Positions 1 to 7,605 are shown, counted from the first letter of the stretch. The stretch is DNA of 10,514 nucleotides from Gammaproteobacteria bacterium (GCA_024206355.1 JAAGZM010000037.1:1-10514), one strand, 5' to 3'. Translations and numbers: made by a program. The notes: generated by a model from the letters alone, not told the origin.

Positions 1-504
1 AAACGTCCTAGAGTTGATGTGCGCCACTTTAGCTTATTAGCTAAATTGAACGAAGCCCATCTAACCCCAACAGAATATGATCATATCCAAACAACGGGTA
101 CCGATAGTGCTGAATATGCAGTACATAACTACGAAGATCGTTCAAAAATTGAAATAGTACCTGCTGATGATATTTTCCTTGGACATTGGCAATATGATGA
201 ACGTCATATCCGTCAAGAAAACGATATCAGTGCTGATAATGTACTAGGTTTCTTTGGTGAAAGAATTAAAGGCCTCACCGAGGACCAAGTTCGCGCTGAA
301 GCTAATCGCTGTATGAGTTGTGGAATGTGTTTTGAGTGTAATAACTGTGTAATTTATTGCCCACAAGATGCAATATTTAGAGTTCCTAAGCCAAAAGCAA
401 CTATGGGACGTTATGTTGATACTGATTATGCAAAATGTATTGGCTGCCATATTTGCGAAGATGTTTGTCCATCAGGTTATATCAAGATGGGACTTGGAGA
501 ATAA
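1..504 (+). CDS. dsrL: DsrL, C-terminal part (NAD(P)H:acceptor oxidoreductase of the rDsr pathway), 5' truncated by the window edge
   Basis: The frame is open from base 1, so the gene starts upstream and only the last 167 residues are visible; the GTG at base 19 is an internal valine codon. The visible part holds a ferredoxin-like domain. A first Cys-rich run begins near residue 104 of the fragment, with six cysteines spaced C-x2-C-x2-C-x2-C-x2-C-x3-C and ending in CP. A second run, CIGCHICEDVCP, is a standard C-x2-C-x2-C-x3-CP site; together they can hold two [4Fe-4S] clusters. In the family, DsrL is a cytoplasmic flavoprotein related to the small subunit of glutamate synthase, and it passes electrons from DsrAB to NAD(P). 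Its flavin and pyridine-nucleotide domains would lie left of the window. The call rests on this C-terminus plus the dsrJOPN genes that follow directly. The stop is two bases before dsrJ, which implies cotranscription. Confidence 0.9.
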   Translation, partial: KRPRVDVRHFSLLAKLNEAHLTPTEYDHIQTTGTDSAEYAVHNYEDRSKIEIVPADDIFLGHWQYDERHIRQENDISADNVLGFFGERIKGLTEDQVRAEANRCMSCGMCFECNNCVIYCPQDAIFRVPKPKATMGRYVDTDYAKCIGCHICEDVCPSGYIKMGLGE

Positions 505-506
505 GT

Positions 507-962
507 ATGCAGTCCAACAGTCACATAGGTAAATTACTCAAGCTATCCATTGTTAGCTTAGCAATGATAAGTCTATCTATGGTGATTAACGCAGCAGATC
601 TGGCAGCAGAAATTATTCCTGGAAAAGGTGAAGCATGTGTAGAAGATAAAGACTTTATGCGTCGCAACCATATGGACTTATTACGTCACGACCGTGATGA
701 AACCGTCCATAAGGGCAATAGAGACATTAAACATAGTTTGAAAGAGTGTATTTCTTGTCATGCTATTGAAGGTTCGGATGGTAAAGCGCTGACAGTTTCC
801 AGTCCTAAGCACTTTTGTCGTTCATGTCATGACTATGCAGCCGTCAGTGTTGACTGTTTCCAATGCCATGCTTCAAGACCTGAGCTTAAAACATCAGATT
901 TATCTAGTGAAGAACTGAAAAAGGTACTTGAAACAAAAGAATCTGAAGGAAAAGACAAATGA
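507..962 (+). CDS. dsrJ: DsrJ, periplasmic triheme cytochrome c of the DsrMKJOP complex
   Basis: This 151-residue protein has three CXXCH haem c sites at residues 81-85, 104-108 and 117-121. An N-terminal hydrophobic stretch (about residues 10-30) acts as Sec signal or membrane anchor; cleavage after the alanines near residue 30 is possible. Cys44, outside any CXXCH site, sits where A. vinosum DsrJ has Cys46, the unusual axial ligand giving one haem His/Cys coordination. Keeping that cysteine separates DsrJ from generic multihaem cytochromes. The protein is thought to face the periplasm in the complex that links cytoplasmic sulfur oxidation to the membrane quinone pool. The ATG at 507 is chosen over an in-frame ATG at 435 because it follows the dsrL stop by two bases, has GGAG seven bases upstream, and places the signal sequence at the N-terminus. 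The stop overlaps dsrO as ATGA. Confidence 0.93.
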   Translation: MQSNSHIGKLLKLSIVSLAMISLSMVINAADLAAEIIPGKGEACVEDKDFMRRNHMDLLRHDRDETVHKGNRDIKHSLKECISCHAIEGSDGKALTVSSPKHFCRSCHDYAAVSVDCFQCHASRPELKTSDLSSEELKKVLETKESEGKDK

Positions 963-1738
963 GCTGTCATGATGAAAATATCATCTTGAATAACAAATCG
1001 GATGGATTTGACTTCAATCGCAGACGTTTTCTAAGTGCAACAGTTGCAGCCGCTAGAGTGACACTTGCTTCTGGGGTAACACTTTACGGTATTGGTGCTT
1101 CTAATGTATTTGCAGATCCTCCTAACAGTGTATCAAACACTGTGCGTTGGGGAATGTTAATTGATGCTAGCAAGTGCGATAAAGATTGCAACGCCTGTGT
1201 AACAGCCTGTTCTGATGAGCATGGACTCACCAATAACAACCGACCGACTACTGATGCACACTGGATAAGAAAAGTTGAACTAACTGATAGCACAGGGCAT
1301 GCATCCTCGCTGCCTGTGATGTGTCAACACTGTGAAAAGCCACCTTGTGTAGATGTTTGCCCAACGGGAGCCTCCTTTAAGCGTGACGATGGCATTGTTC
1401 TTGTTGATAAGCATATCTGTATTGGATGCCGCTACTGCATTATGGCCTGCCCTTATAAAGCACGTTCCTTTATTCACGAAGTTGTAGAAGATCAAAAAGA
1501 TCATGCACCGAGAGGTAAAGGTACAGTTGAAGGCTGTACGATGTGTGTACATCGTGTTGATGAAGGTTTATCACCTGCCTGTGTTGATGCTTGTGCATCT
1601 GACGGTGGCAAGGCGATGTTATTTGGTGATCTCAGCGATCCAGAAAGTGAACTATCAAAGCGTGTTGTGACATACGCTACACAACAAATTCGTGCTGATC
1701 TTGGGACGAACCCAGGAATTCGTTACCGTAATATATAA
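959..1738 (+). CDS. dsrO: DsrO, Tat-exported periplasmic iron-sulfur protein of the DsrMKJOP complex
   Basis: This protein has 259 residues. A twin-arginine motif (NRRRFLS, residues 20-26) and a hydrophobic stretch ending at VFA (50-52) give a likely Tat signal peptide cleaved before Asp53. The mature part is HmcB/NrfC-like with sixteen cysteines in four groups: CDKDCNACVTAC; CQHCEKPPCVDVC; CIGCRYCIMAC; and a split group, CTMC then CVDAC eleven residues later. This is enough for up to four [4Fe-4S] clusters. The protein would pass electrons between cytochrome DsrJ and the membrane subunit DsrP. The start is the ATG overlapping the dsrJ stop, with AAGGA at 946-950, eight bases upstream. One oddity is Arg33 inside the otherwise uncharged core of the Tat signal. 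Gene order gives the DsrO name; sequence alone would fit several 16-Cys ferredoxin subunits. Confidence 0.93.
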   Translation: MSCHDENIILNNKSDGFDFNRRRFLSATVAAARVTLASGVTLYGIGASNVFADPPNSVSNTVRWGMLIDASKCDKDCNACVTACSDEHGLTNNNRPTTDAHWIRKVELTDSTGHASSLPVMCQHCEKPPCVDVCPTGASFKRDDGIVLVDKHICIGCRYCIMACPYKARSFIHEVVEDQKDHAPRGKGTVEGCTMCVHRVDEGLSPACVDACASDGGKAMLFGDLSDPESELSKRVVTYATQQIRADLGTNPGIRYRNI

Positions 1739-1769
1739 CAAAATATATAAAAGCTAAGGTTTAGATCCG

Positions 1770-2996
1770 ATGAAGAAAATCGTTTATAGCGAAATTAAAG
1801 GAAAAAATGAAACCTCTGGCTATTATGCTCTGTTAAGCGTATTAGCCTTATTTCTAGCCACAGCTTTGGGGTCAGCTTGGTATATGGAACATAATGGTCA
1901 TTATGTTACAGCTATGAACAACCAGATTGTTTGGGGTATGCCACATGTTTTTGCTATATTTTTGATTGTTGCAGCATCAGGCGCGCTTAACGTAGCATCA
2001 ATTGGTTCAGTATTCGGTAAAATTGCTTATAAACCACTGGGAAGATTATCAAGTTTATTAGCTATAGCACTATTAATTGGCGGCTTAGCAGTATTAGTAC
2101 TTGATCTAGGTCGTCCAGATCGTTTGATTATTGCAATATTCAACAACAATTTCACCTCTATTTTTGCTTGGAATATATTCTTATACGTTGGTTTCATTAT
2201 TATTGTAGCCGCCTATTTATGGGTACAAATGGAACGGAAGGTTACTCACTATAAGACAAAAGCAGGTCTAGTCGCATTGATTTGGCGCTTGTCACTAACA
2301 ACTGGTACTGGCTCAATCTTTGGATTTCTAGTAGCCAGAGAAGCTTACGATAGTGCGGTAATGGCACCACTATTTATCGTTATGTCATTCTCATTCGGAC
2401 TTGCTTTCTTTAGCTTAGTTTTAATGGCTTCCTACAAAGGAACAAACAGAGAGCTAGGCGATATCATTATCACTAAACTGGGTAAACTTCTTGGTCTATT
2501 TGCAGCCACTGTACTTTATTTTACAGCCGTTCAGCATTTAACTAATCTCTACGCAGCAGAACATACTGGCGTCGAACGCTTTATTCTTGTAGATGGTGGT
2601 ATTTTTACACTGTTATTCTGGCTTGTTCAGATCGTTATTGGAGGAGTCATTCCAATGGCAATTACTCTGTTACCTAAAAAGACACTTACACCCTCAAAAT
2701 TAGCTATTGCTTCCCTTCTAGTTATAGTTGGTGGTTTTGCACAAGTCTATGTTATCGTCATTGGCGGACAGGCTTGGCCATTAACATTATTCCCTGGTAT
2801 GGAAGTTACTTCAGTCATTGGTGATGGAACTATCGCTTCATACTCAGCAACATTACCTGAGATAGCTCTAGGTCTAGGTGGCTTTGCAATCACTGGTATC
2901 ATGGTTTTAATTGGAGTGAGAGTTATGCGCTTCCTTCCTAAAAGCCTAGCTAATTCAATGGTAGATCCTCATTACCAAGTTAAAGGATCAAATTAA
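1770..2996 (+). CDS. dsrP: DsrP, NrfD-family integral membrane subunit of the DsrMKJOP complex
   Basis: This 408-residue protein is strongly hydrophobic, with about ten predicted membrane helices by eye. The clear ones lie near residues 17-38, 56-80, 93-112, 128-151, 199-222, 236-258, 275-300, 312-335 and 360-385. Short charged loops between them include a KTKAG stretch near 163. NrfD/PsrC-type proteins carry no haem and exchange electrons with quinones while bound to a 16-Cys ferredoxin subunit, which here is DsrO just upstream. The start has AAGG at 1756-1759, ten bases before the ATG, and lies 31 bases after dsrO. Placement directly after dsrJ and dsrO, and before dsrN, distinguishes it from NrfD, PsrC and HmcC relatives. 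It is expected in the cytoplasmic membrane as part of the electron path from sulfane-sulfur oxidation. Confidence 0.92.
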   Translation: MKKIVYSEIKGKNETSGYYALLSVLALFLATALGSAWYMEHNGHYVTAMNNQIVWGMPHVFAIFLIVAASGALNVASIGSVFGKIAYKPLGRLSSLLAIALLIGGLAVLVLDLGRPDRLIIAIFNNNFTSIFAWNIFLYVGFIIIVAAYLWVQMERKVTHYKTKAGLVALIWRLSLTTGTGSIFGFLVAREAYDSAVMAPLFIVMSFSFGLAFFSLVLMASYKGTNRELGDIIITKLGKLLGLFAATVLYFTAVQHLTNLYAAEHTGVERFILVDGGIFTLLFWLVQIVIGGVIPMAITLLPKKTLTPSKLAIASLLVIVGGFAQVYVIVIGGQAWPLTLFPGMEVTSVIGDGTIASYSATLPEIALGLGGFAITGIMVLIGVRVMRFLPKSLANSMVDPHYQVKGSN

Positions 2997-3097
2997 CGAA
3001 AACTAGATTAATTACAAACAATCTTGTTAAGCTGATCAAAATTATTAAAACCTTAGAGTACAAGTTTTATATTATTAGGTAACCGGATTGTTGAATA

Positions 3098-4456
3098 ATG
3101 CCACATATTTACATTGCCGCAGCTCATAAATCATCAGGAAAAACGACGACATCAATCGGCTTAACTGCGGCATTAACTGCTATTGGTAAAAAGGTTCAAA
3201 CCTTCAAAAAAGGGCCAGATTATATTGATCCACTCTGGCTTTCAAAAGCATCCGGAAATCCTTGCTACAACCTAGATTTTAATACTCACTCAAATGAAGA
3301 AATACGTTCTCTCTTCAATAACCAAGTCGGCCATTCAGATATTAGTATTATTGAGGGAAACAAAGGGCTTTACGATGGTGTAGCCCTAGACGGTAGTGAC
3401 AGTAATGCCGCCATGGCCAAACTAATCGAAGCACCTGTTATTTTAACCATCGATACTATTGGTATTACTCGTGGAATTGCACCTCTGTTACAGGGATATC
3501 AAAATTTCGATAGTGACGTTAATATCGCCGGAATCATTCTTAATAAGGTTGGTGGCAGCCGTCACCAGAGTAAGTTAATTGCAGCTATTGAGCACTACAC
3601 GGATATACAAGTTCTTGGTGTAATTGGTTTTGATCAAGCACTACAGATACCTGAACGGCATTTGGGACTAGTACCTGCTAACGAAAGCGGTGAAGCTGTT
3701 GAAGTTATCGCCAAGTTATCTAAAACAATTTCTAATGGCATAGATCTGGAAAAAATCATCTCAGTGGCTAACACTATAAAACTACCCACTGATAAGTTAC
3801 AAACATCAAATGACATTCCACCAGATATTCGAATTGCTATCGCTCGAGATGCAGCCTTCGGCTTTTATTATGCCGATGATCTCGATGCATTTGCAAAAGC
3901 AGGCGCTGAACTTGTTCCCTTTGATGCACTAACCAATGCAGAGCTTCCTAGTGTAGACGGACTATTCATTGGAGGAGGATTTCCCGAGACTCAAATGAAG
4001 AAGCTATCAGCTAACATTTCACTTCTTAAAGACATCAATAACAAAATAAGCGCAGGAATGCCTACTTATGCAGAATGTGGTGGGCTGATGTATTTATCCG
4101 AAAGTATCTCTTGGAAAAATGAAACATATAAAATGGTAGGAATAATACCTGGAAATATTGTCGTACACAAAAGACCTCAAGGAAGAGGATATGTGAAGCT
4201 TGAGAAAACACAAGCTATGCCATGGACAGAGTGTATTCAAACATTATCTGCCCATGAATTTCACTATGCTAGTCTTGATAACTTACCTGCAAATCAAAAA
4301 TATGCCTATACAGTTAAACGTGGCACGGGAATTAACGGACAAAATGATGGCATATTAATTAACAACTGCTTAGCTAACTTCTCACATCTTCGCAATAGCG
4401 CAATAAGCCCTTGGGTTAATAGTTTTGTCCAATTTGTCAGGGCCAATAAACAATGA
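3098..4456 (+). CDS. dsrN: DsrN, glutamine-dependent sirohaem amidase (CobB/CbiA family)
   Basis: This 452-residue protein has the two-domain build of cobyrinate a,c-diamide synthases. The N-terminal ATPase domain has a P-loop at residues 9-16 (AHKSSGKT), the KKGPDYIDP substrate loop (37-45) and an EGNKGLYDG motif near residue 90. The C-terminal class I glutamine amidotransferase domain has its nucleophile Cys327 in AECGG and a late His430 in the SHL motif. In dsr clusters this enzyme amidates sirohaem to the sirohaem-amide cofactor of DsrAB. A CobB role in cobalamin synthesis is the alternative; the dsr context and the sirohaem synthase immediately downstream argue against it. The gene lies 101 bases after dsrP with only a weak GGA ten bases before the ATG. 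Its stop overlaps the next start as ATGA, suggesting translational coupling. Confidence 0.9.
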   Translation: MPHIYIAAAHKSSGKTTTSIGLTAALTAIGKKVQTFKKGPDYIDPLWLSKASGNPCYNLDFNTHSNEEIRSLFNNQVGHSDISIIEGNKGLYDGVALDGSDSNAAMAKLIEAPVILTIDTIGITRGIAPLLQGYQNFDSDVNIAGIILNKVGGSRHQSKLIAAIEHYTDIQVLGVIGFDQALQIPERHLGLVPANESGEAVEVIAKLSKTISNGIDLEKIISVANTIKLPTDKLQTSNDIPPDIRIAIARDAAFGFYYADDLDAFAKAGAELVPFDALTNAELPSVDGLFIGGGFPETQMKKLSANISLLKDINNKISAGMPTYAECGGLMYLSESISWKNETYKMVGIIPGNIVVHKRPQGRGYVKLEKTQAMPWTECIQTLSAHEFHYASLDNLPANQKYAYTVKRGTGINGQNDGILINNCLANFSHLRNSAISPWVNSFVQFVRANKQ

Positions 4457-5112
4457 GTTCCAAGAAGAAGTTATTTCCACTAATGCTCAACCTCTCTGAC
4501 AAAAGCGTCATTATTGTCGGAGCAGGAAAAGTTGCAGAACGTAAAGCAAAACTTTTTTTAGAGTATGCTGATGTTACATTGATAAACCTGGACTTTAACA
4601 AAAGGTTGCATCAACTCCACGATGAAAATCGGCTTACTCTAGTTGAAAGCAACCTCACACAATTATCTGATAAACAACTTGAAGAGTTATTTTGTACTGC
4701 TTTCCTAGTAATTCCTTCAACAGGAGACAAATCGTTAAATCATCGAATATCTGAGATTGCAAAATCTTGCGGAGCGATGATCAATGAGGTTGACTCAGTG
4801 GGTGAAGTAGTCATTCCATCGGTAATGAGTCACGGCGACCTTACTATTGGTATATCAACCAATGGAACAAGCCCTGCTTTATCAAAATATACTCGTAAGA
4901 AAATCGAAGAATTTATATCTCCTTCTTATGCCGATATGGCACGCCTTCAAGAGGAAATGCGAGAGCACTACAAGCAGACAATTTCAGATCAAAAACAAAG
5001 AAAACAGCTGCTTTGGAAGATTCTTGAAAATGATAAAATCTGGATTGCATTATCTAAAAGTTACGAACAAGCATTACAAATGGCCCAGCAACTCACAATC
5101 AATAATTCATAA
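4453..5112 (+). CDS. Precorrin-2 dehydrogenase / sirohydrochlorin ferrochelatase, stand-alone Met8/CysG N-domain type
   Basis: This 219-residue protein matches the N-terminal half of CysG. It opens with a Rossmann NAD-binding motif (VIIVGAGKVAERKAKLFL, about residues 18-35). Asp114, in NEVDSVG, aligns with the catalytic Asp of CysG and Met8. The conserved stretch VIPSVMSHG followed by ISTNGTSPALSKYTRKKIEE is typical of the family. The reaction is NAD-dependent oxidation of precorrin-2 to sirohydrochlorin followed by Fe2+ insertion to give sirohaem. There is no SUMT (uroporphyrinogen methyltransferase) domain, so precorrin-2 must come from a gene elsewhere. Coupling to dsrN (ATGA overlap) makes a natural two-step route from precorrin-2 to sirohaem-amide for DsrAB. 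A symbol is withheld because cysG usually denotes the fused enzyme. Whether both activities are kept cannot be told from sequence alone. Confidence 0.88.
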   Translation: MSSKKKLFPLMLNLSDKSVIIVGAGKVAERKAKLFLEYADVTLINLDFNKRLHQLHDENRLTLVESNLTQLSDKQLEELFCTAFLVIPSTGDKSLNHRISEIAKSCGAMINEVDSVGEVVIPSVMSHGDLTIGISTNGTSPALSKYTRKKIEEFISPSYADMARLQEEMREHYKQTISDQKQRKQLLWKILENDKIWIALSKSYEQALQMAQQLTINNS

Positions 5113-5119
5113 AATTTAC

Positions 5120-5148
5120 TTGCATAATCACCTCTCAAGGTTTATTTT
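5120..5148 (+). promoter_or_regulatory. Possible sigma70-type promoter before trpB
   Basis: The 68-base gap between the sirohaem synthase gene and trpB contains TTGCAT (5120-5125) and TATTTT (5143-5148) with a 17-base spacer. The spacing is ideal but both boxes are imperfect, and the surroundings are AT-rich, so a chance match is likely. trpB may simply be read through from the dsr operon. I saw no terminator hairpin in this gap. Confidence 0.25.
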
Positions 5149-5180
5149 TTGAAAAACACAAACCAAATAAGGAAATTATA

Positions 5181-6380
5181 ATGACTCTCAATAGCTCAGA
5201 TATGCCAAATAATAAAGGATATTTTGGAGAATATGGAGGACAAATCATACCACCTCCCCTCATTGAAATAATGAATGAGATTGATGCGGCTTATGAAGAA
5301 GTTCGACAAACAGAAGCATTTCAAAATGAGTTGGCTCAACTTTATGCTAATTATGTTGGCCGACCTAGTCCAGTCTATTACGCAAAGAACTTATCTGAGA
5401 AAGTTGGTGGAGCTCGAATTTTTCTTAAGCGAGAAGATTTAAATCATACTGGTGCACATAAAATCAATCACTGTATCGGTGAGGCACTACTCGCTAAGCA
5501 TATGGGAAAAACTAAAGTTCTTGCTGAGACAGGTGCAGGACAGCACGGTGTTGCATTAGCCACAGCCTGTGCATTAGTAGGTATTGATTGTGAAATTCAT
5601 ATGGGTGAAATTGATATTGAAAAAGAACATCCCAATGTCACCAAAATGAAAATTCTAGGTTGCAAACTTGTTCCTGTAACTAGAGGCACTAGAACACTAA
5701 AAGATGCTGTCGATAGTGCCTTTGAGGAGTACCTAAAAGACCCTGTTACAACTATGTATGCTATCGGCTCAGTTGTTGGTCCTCACCCTTTTCCTAAGAT
5801 CGTGCGAGACTTTCAAAGTATAGTAGGCAAAGAAGCTAAACAGCAATTCTTAACGACAGAAAACAAACTACCTGACGTGCTTATTGCTTGTGTAGGTGGA
5901 GGCTCAAATGCTATGGGGTTATTCACAGAGTTTCTAAATGATGGATCAGTAGAAATGATAGGCGTAGAACCTGCTGGCAAAGGACTCGATACTGATGATC
6001 ATGCTGCTACATTATCTTTGGGTAGTAAAGGAGCCATTCATGGATTCGAGTGCATTACTTTACAGGATAATGAGGGAAATCCATTACCGGTATATTCAAT
6101 AGCTTCAGGCTTAGACTATCCTGGCGTAGGTCCACAACACTGTTATTTACGAGATTTGAAACGTGTTGAATATGTTTCTGTTGATGATAAAGATTGTCTA
6201 GATGCCTTCATGCAATTATCACGTTTAGAAGGAATCATCCCAGCATTAGAAAGCGCACATGCCGTTGCACATGCGATGAAAATTGCACCAACGATGTCGA
6301 GTGATAAAATTATTCTAGTGAATCTATCAGGACGTGGTGATAAAGACGCCGATTTTGTAGCCGATTATTTGTCGCTCTAA
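5181..6380 (+). CDS. trpB: Tryptophan synthase beta subunit
   Basis: This 399-residue protein has the usual TrpB length and motifs throughout. It opens with GYFGEYGGQIIPPPL. Lys94, in GAHKINH, is the PLP Schiff-base lysine. ETGAGQHGVA and the phosphate-binding loop GGGSNAMGLF follow, then SRLEGIIPALESAHA and the C-terminal LSGRGDKD. It condenses indole with serine to form tryptophan and normally works as an alpha2-beta2 complex with TrpA. It is the classical TrpB1 type. The start has AAGGA at 5169-5173, seven bases before the ATG. No trpA or other trp gene follows; the next gene is convergent. Its place behind a dsr operon is therefore unusual for a gene commonly paired with trpA, though trp genes are often scattered. 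No defect is visible. Confidence 0.96.
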   Translation: MTLNSSDMPNNKGYFGEYGGQIIPPPLIEIMNEIDAAYEEVRQTEAFQNELAQLYANYVGRPSPVYYAKNLSEKVGGARIFLKREDLNHTGAHKINHCIGEALLAKHMGKTKVLAETGAGQHGVALATACALVGIDCEIHMGEIDIEKEHPNVTKMKILGCKLVPVTRGTRTLKDAVDSAFEEYLKDPVTTMYAIGSVVGPHPFPKIVRDFQSIVGKEAKQQFLTTENKLPDVLIACVGGGSNAMGLFTEFLNDGSVEMIGVEPAGKGLDTDDHAATLSLGSKGAIHGFECITLQDNEGNPLPVYSIASGLDYPGVGPQHCYLRDLKRVEYVSVDDKDCLDAFMQLSRLEGIIPALESAHAVAHAMKIAPTMSSDKIILVNLSGRGDKDADFVADYLSL

Positions 6381-6396
6381 CACTGTAAAATGTACC

Positions 6397-6488
6397 ATCC
6401 TGAAATCCTCAGTTGGACGCGTTTGAGTGTGTGTTTTTTAGGCTTAGTGGTGCCGACTAGAAAGCCGGTCAACTGAGGATCCTAGGAT
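6397..6488. repeat. 92-base element bounded by 19-bp imperfect inverted repeats between convergent trpB and aroG
   Basis: The left arm (6397-6415) and right arm (6470-6488) match in inverted orientation at 16 of 19 bases. The inner 11 bases, ATCCTCAGTTG at 6405-6415 and its complement at 6470-6480, are perfect. The outer five, ATCCT, also match; only three bases between (GAA against AGG) differ. The right arm additionally contains the palindrome ATCCTAGGAT (6479-6488). The 54-base interior has a smaller stem, GGCTT (6441-6445) with AAGCC (6462-6466), possibly extended by AGT/ACT past a bulge, and a run of six T at 6434-6439. No reading frame of note lies here. It could be a MITE or REP-like unit, an insertion-sequence relic, or a folded 3' region acting on both genes. 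No clear target-site duplication was found. Confidence 0.6.
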
Positions 6489-6510
6489 TATGGGGTCGGT
6501 TGACCCCATA
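6489..6510. terminator. Perfect 9-bp hairpin with 4-base loop just past the aroG stop; possible transcript end
   Basis: TATGGGGTC (6489-6497), loop GGTT (6498-6501) and GACCCCATA (6502-6510) form an uninterrupted stem with five G-C pairs. It begins two bases beyond the aroG stop codon (read on the minus strand) and follows trpB by about 110 bases, so it could protect or end either transcript. Neither strand has the U-run expected after an intrinsic terminator, so a 3'-end stabilising hairpin or part of a repeat unit is equally possible. Confidence 0.4.
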
Positions 6511-6512
6511 GA

Positions 6513-7565
6513 CTATCTTCTACGTGCAATTATTGCATCATTAAGATTAGATAACAATTTTTCAGTATCTTCCCAGCCAATACAAGCATCGGTAATACTC
6601 TGGCCGTAGACTTCTGCTTTTCCATCCACTAACGCTTGTTGACCTTCAATTAAATGACTCTCAACCATCACACCAAAAAGACTGTCACTACCTTGCTGTA
6701 TCTGTTCACAAACATCATCACAGACCAACATTTGATTTTTGAACTTTTTGTTAGAATTAGCATGGCTAAAGTCAATCATGATTTTTTTATTTAAACCAGA
6801 CTTCTCTAGTTCAGCACAAACGGCCGTTACGTTATCAGAATTAAAGTTAGGCTCTTTACCGCCTCTTAAAATAATATGGCAATCATTATTACCCGTAGTT
6901 TCAACAATCGCTGAATGTCCAAATTTTGTAACCGACAAGAAATGGTGAGGTGCAGAAGCGGCTCCAATAGCATCTATAGCTATTTTGACATTACCATTTG
7001 TTCCATTTTTAAACCCTATAGGACATGACATACCTGATGATAACTCTCTATGCACTTGGCTTTCTGTTGTTCGGGCACCAATAGCTCCCCAGCACATTAA
7101 GTCAGCAATATACTGAGGTGTGATCATATCTAAAAACTCACCCGCAGTGGGCATACCTAGATCATTCAAATCGACAAGTAACTTTCTTCCAACTCTCAAG
7201 CCATCATTTAGTTTAAAACTGTTATCCATATAAGGATCGTTTATTAAACCTTTCCAACCTACTGTTGTTCTTGGCTTTTCAAAATATACCCGCATAACAA
7301 TTTCAAGATTATCGTTGTACTGCTCACGTAATTTCATTAATCGCGTAGCGTATTCCAGAGCAGCTGTTGGATCATGAATAGAACAAGGACCAATTACAAC
7401 AAGTAGACGGTCATCTTTATCATTGAATATATTGTGAATAGAATTTCTAGCTAAAAATACTGTTTCCACAGCTTTTTCGCTAGCAGGAAACCTTTCTATC
7501 AGAGCAACAGGAGGGAGTAATTCTTTAATTTTGTGGATGCGTACATCATCATTCTGGTTGAACAT
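6513..7565 (-). CDS. aroG: Class I 3-deoxy-D-arabino-heptulosonate 7-phosphate (DAHP) synthase, AroG/AroF type
   Basis: This enzyme condenses phosphoenolpyruvate and erythrose 4-phosphate, the first step of the shikimate pathway. The 350-residue product is the same length as E. coli AroG and closely resembles it over its full length. Metal ligands are present: Cys61 in IGPCSIHD, His in DFSHANS, Glu in VMVESHL and Asp in SITDACIG. Substrate residues sit in RVYFEKPRTTVGWKG, GARTTESQVHRE, GFKNGT and LRGGKEPN. The frame runs upstream to a TTG at 7634, but the ATG at 7565 is preferred because it starts MFNQNDDVRI like E. coli AroG and places Cys61 at the E. coli number. Neither start has a good Shine-Dalgarno site. 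The N-terminal arm and the GMPTAGEF loop used for feedback inhibition in E. coli are kept, so aromatic amino-acid inhibition is plausible; which one inhibits is unclear. It is divergent from the NRPS gene. Confidence 0.93.
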   Translation of the reverse strand: MFNQNDDVRIHKIKELLPPVALIERFPASEKAVETVFLARNSIHNIFNDKDDRLLVVIGPCSIHDPTAALEYATRLMKLREQYNDNLEIVMRVYFEKPRTTVGWKGLINDPYMDNSFKLNDGLRVGRKLLVDLNDLGMPTAGEFLDMITPQYIADLMCWGAIGARTTESQVHRELSSGMSCPIGFKNGTNGNVKIAIDAIGAASAPHHFLSVTKFGHSAIVETTGNNDCHIILRGGKEPNFNSDNVTAVCAELEKSGLNKKIMIDFSHANSNKKFKNQMLVCDDVCEQIQQGSDSLFGVMVESHLIEGQQALVDGKAEVYGQSITDACIGWEDTEKLLSNLNDAIIARRR

Positions 7566-7605
7566 TAGACTAATCTTTTTTATCTTGGGCGCCAAGGCGG
7601 CTGTT

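Noticed and set aside
244..450. Minus-strand frame opposite dsrL, and similar frames opposite dsrO (1084-1552) and dsrN (3634-3816)
   Set aside because: All are antisense to well-conserved genes and show no domain or start signal of their own.
435..506. Upstream in-frame ATG that would extend dsrJ by 24 residues into dsrL
   Set aside because: It would overlap the dsrL Fe-S coding region and bury the signal sequence. The ATG at 507 has a good ribosome binding site and fits DsrJ.
3051..3072. AAAACCTT...CAAGTTTT imperfect inverted repeat between dsrP and dsrN as a terminator
   Set aside because: The stem is short, bulged and almost all A-T, so it is unlikely to end transcription; the 101-base gap otherwise shows nothing clear.
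3098..4456. Reading the CobB/CbiA-family gene as a cobalamin biosynthesis enzyme
   Set aside because: No cobalamin genes are nearby. Its place after dsrP and its coupling to a sirohaem synthase fit DsrN.
4847..5152. 101-codon frame overlapping the end of the sirohaem synthase gene
   Set aside because: It is an out-of-frame reading of conserved Met8-type coding sequence.
6408..6439. Weak CTCAG/TTGAG stem followed by six T as an intrinsic terminator for trpB
   Set aside because: The five-pair stem includes a G-U pair, has a 10-base loop and is separated from the T run by several bases. It also competes with the much stronger 19-bp inverted repeat.
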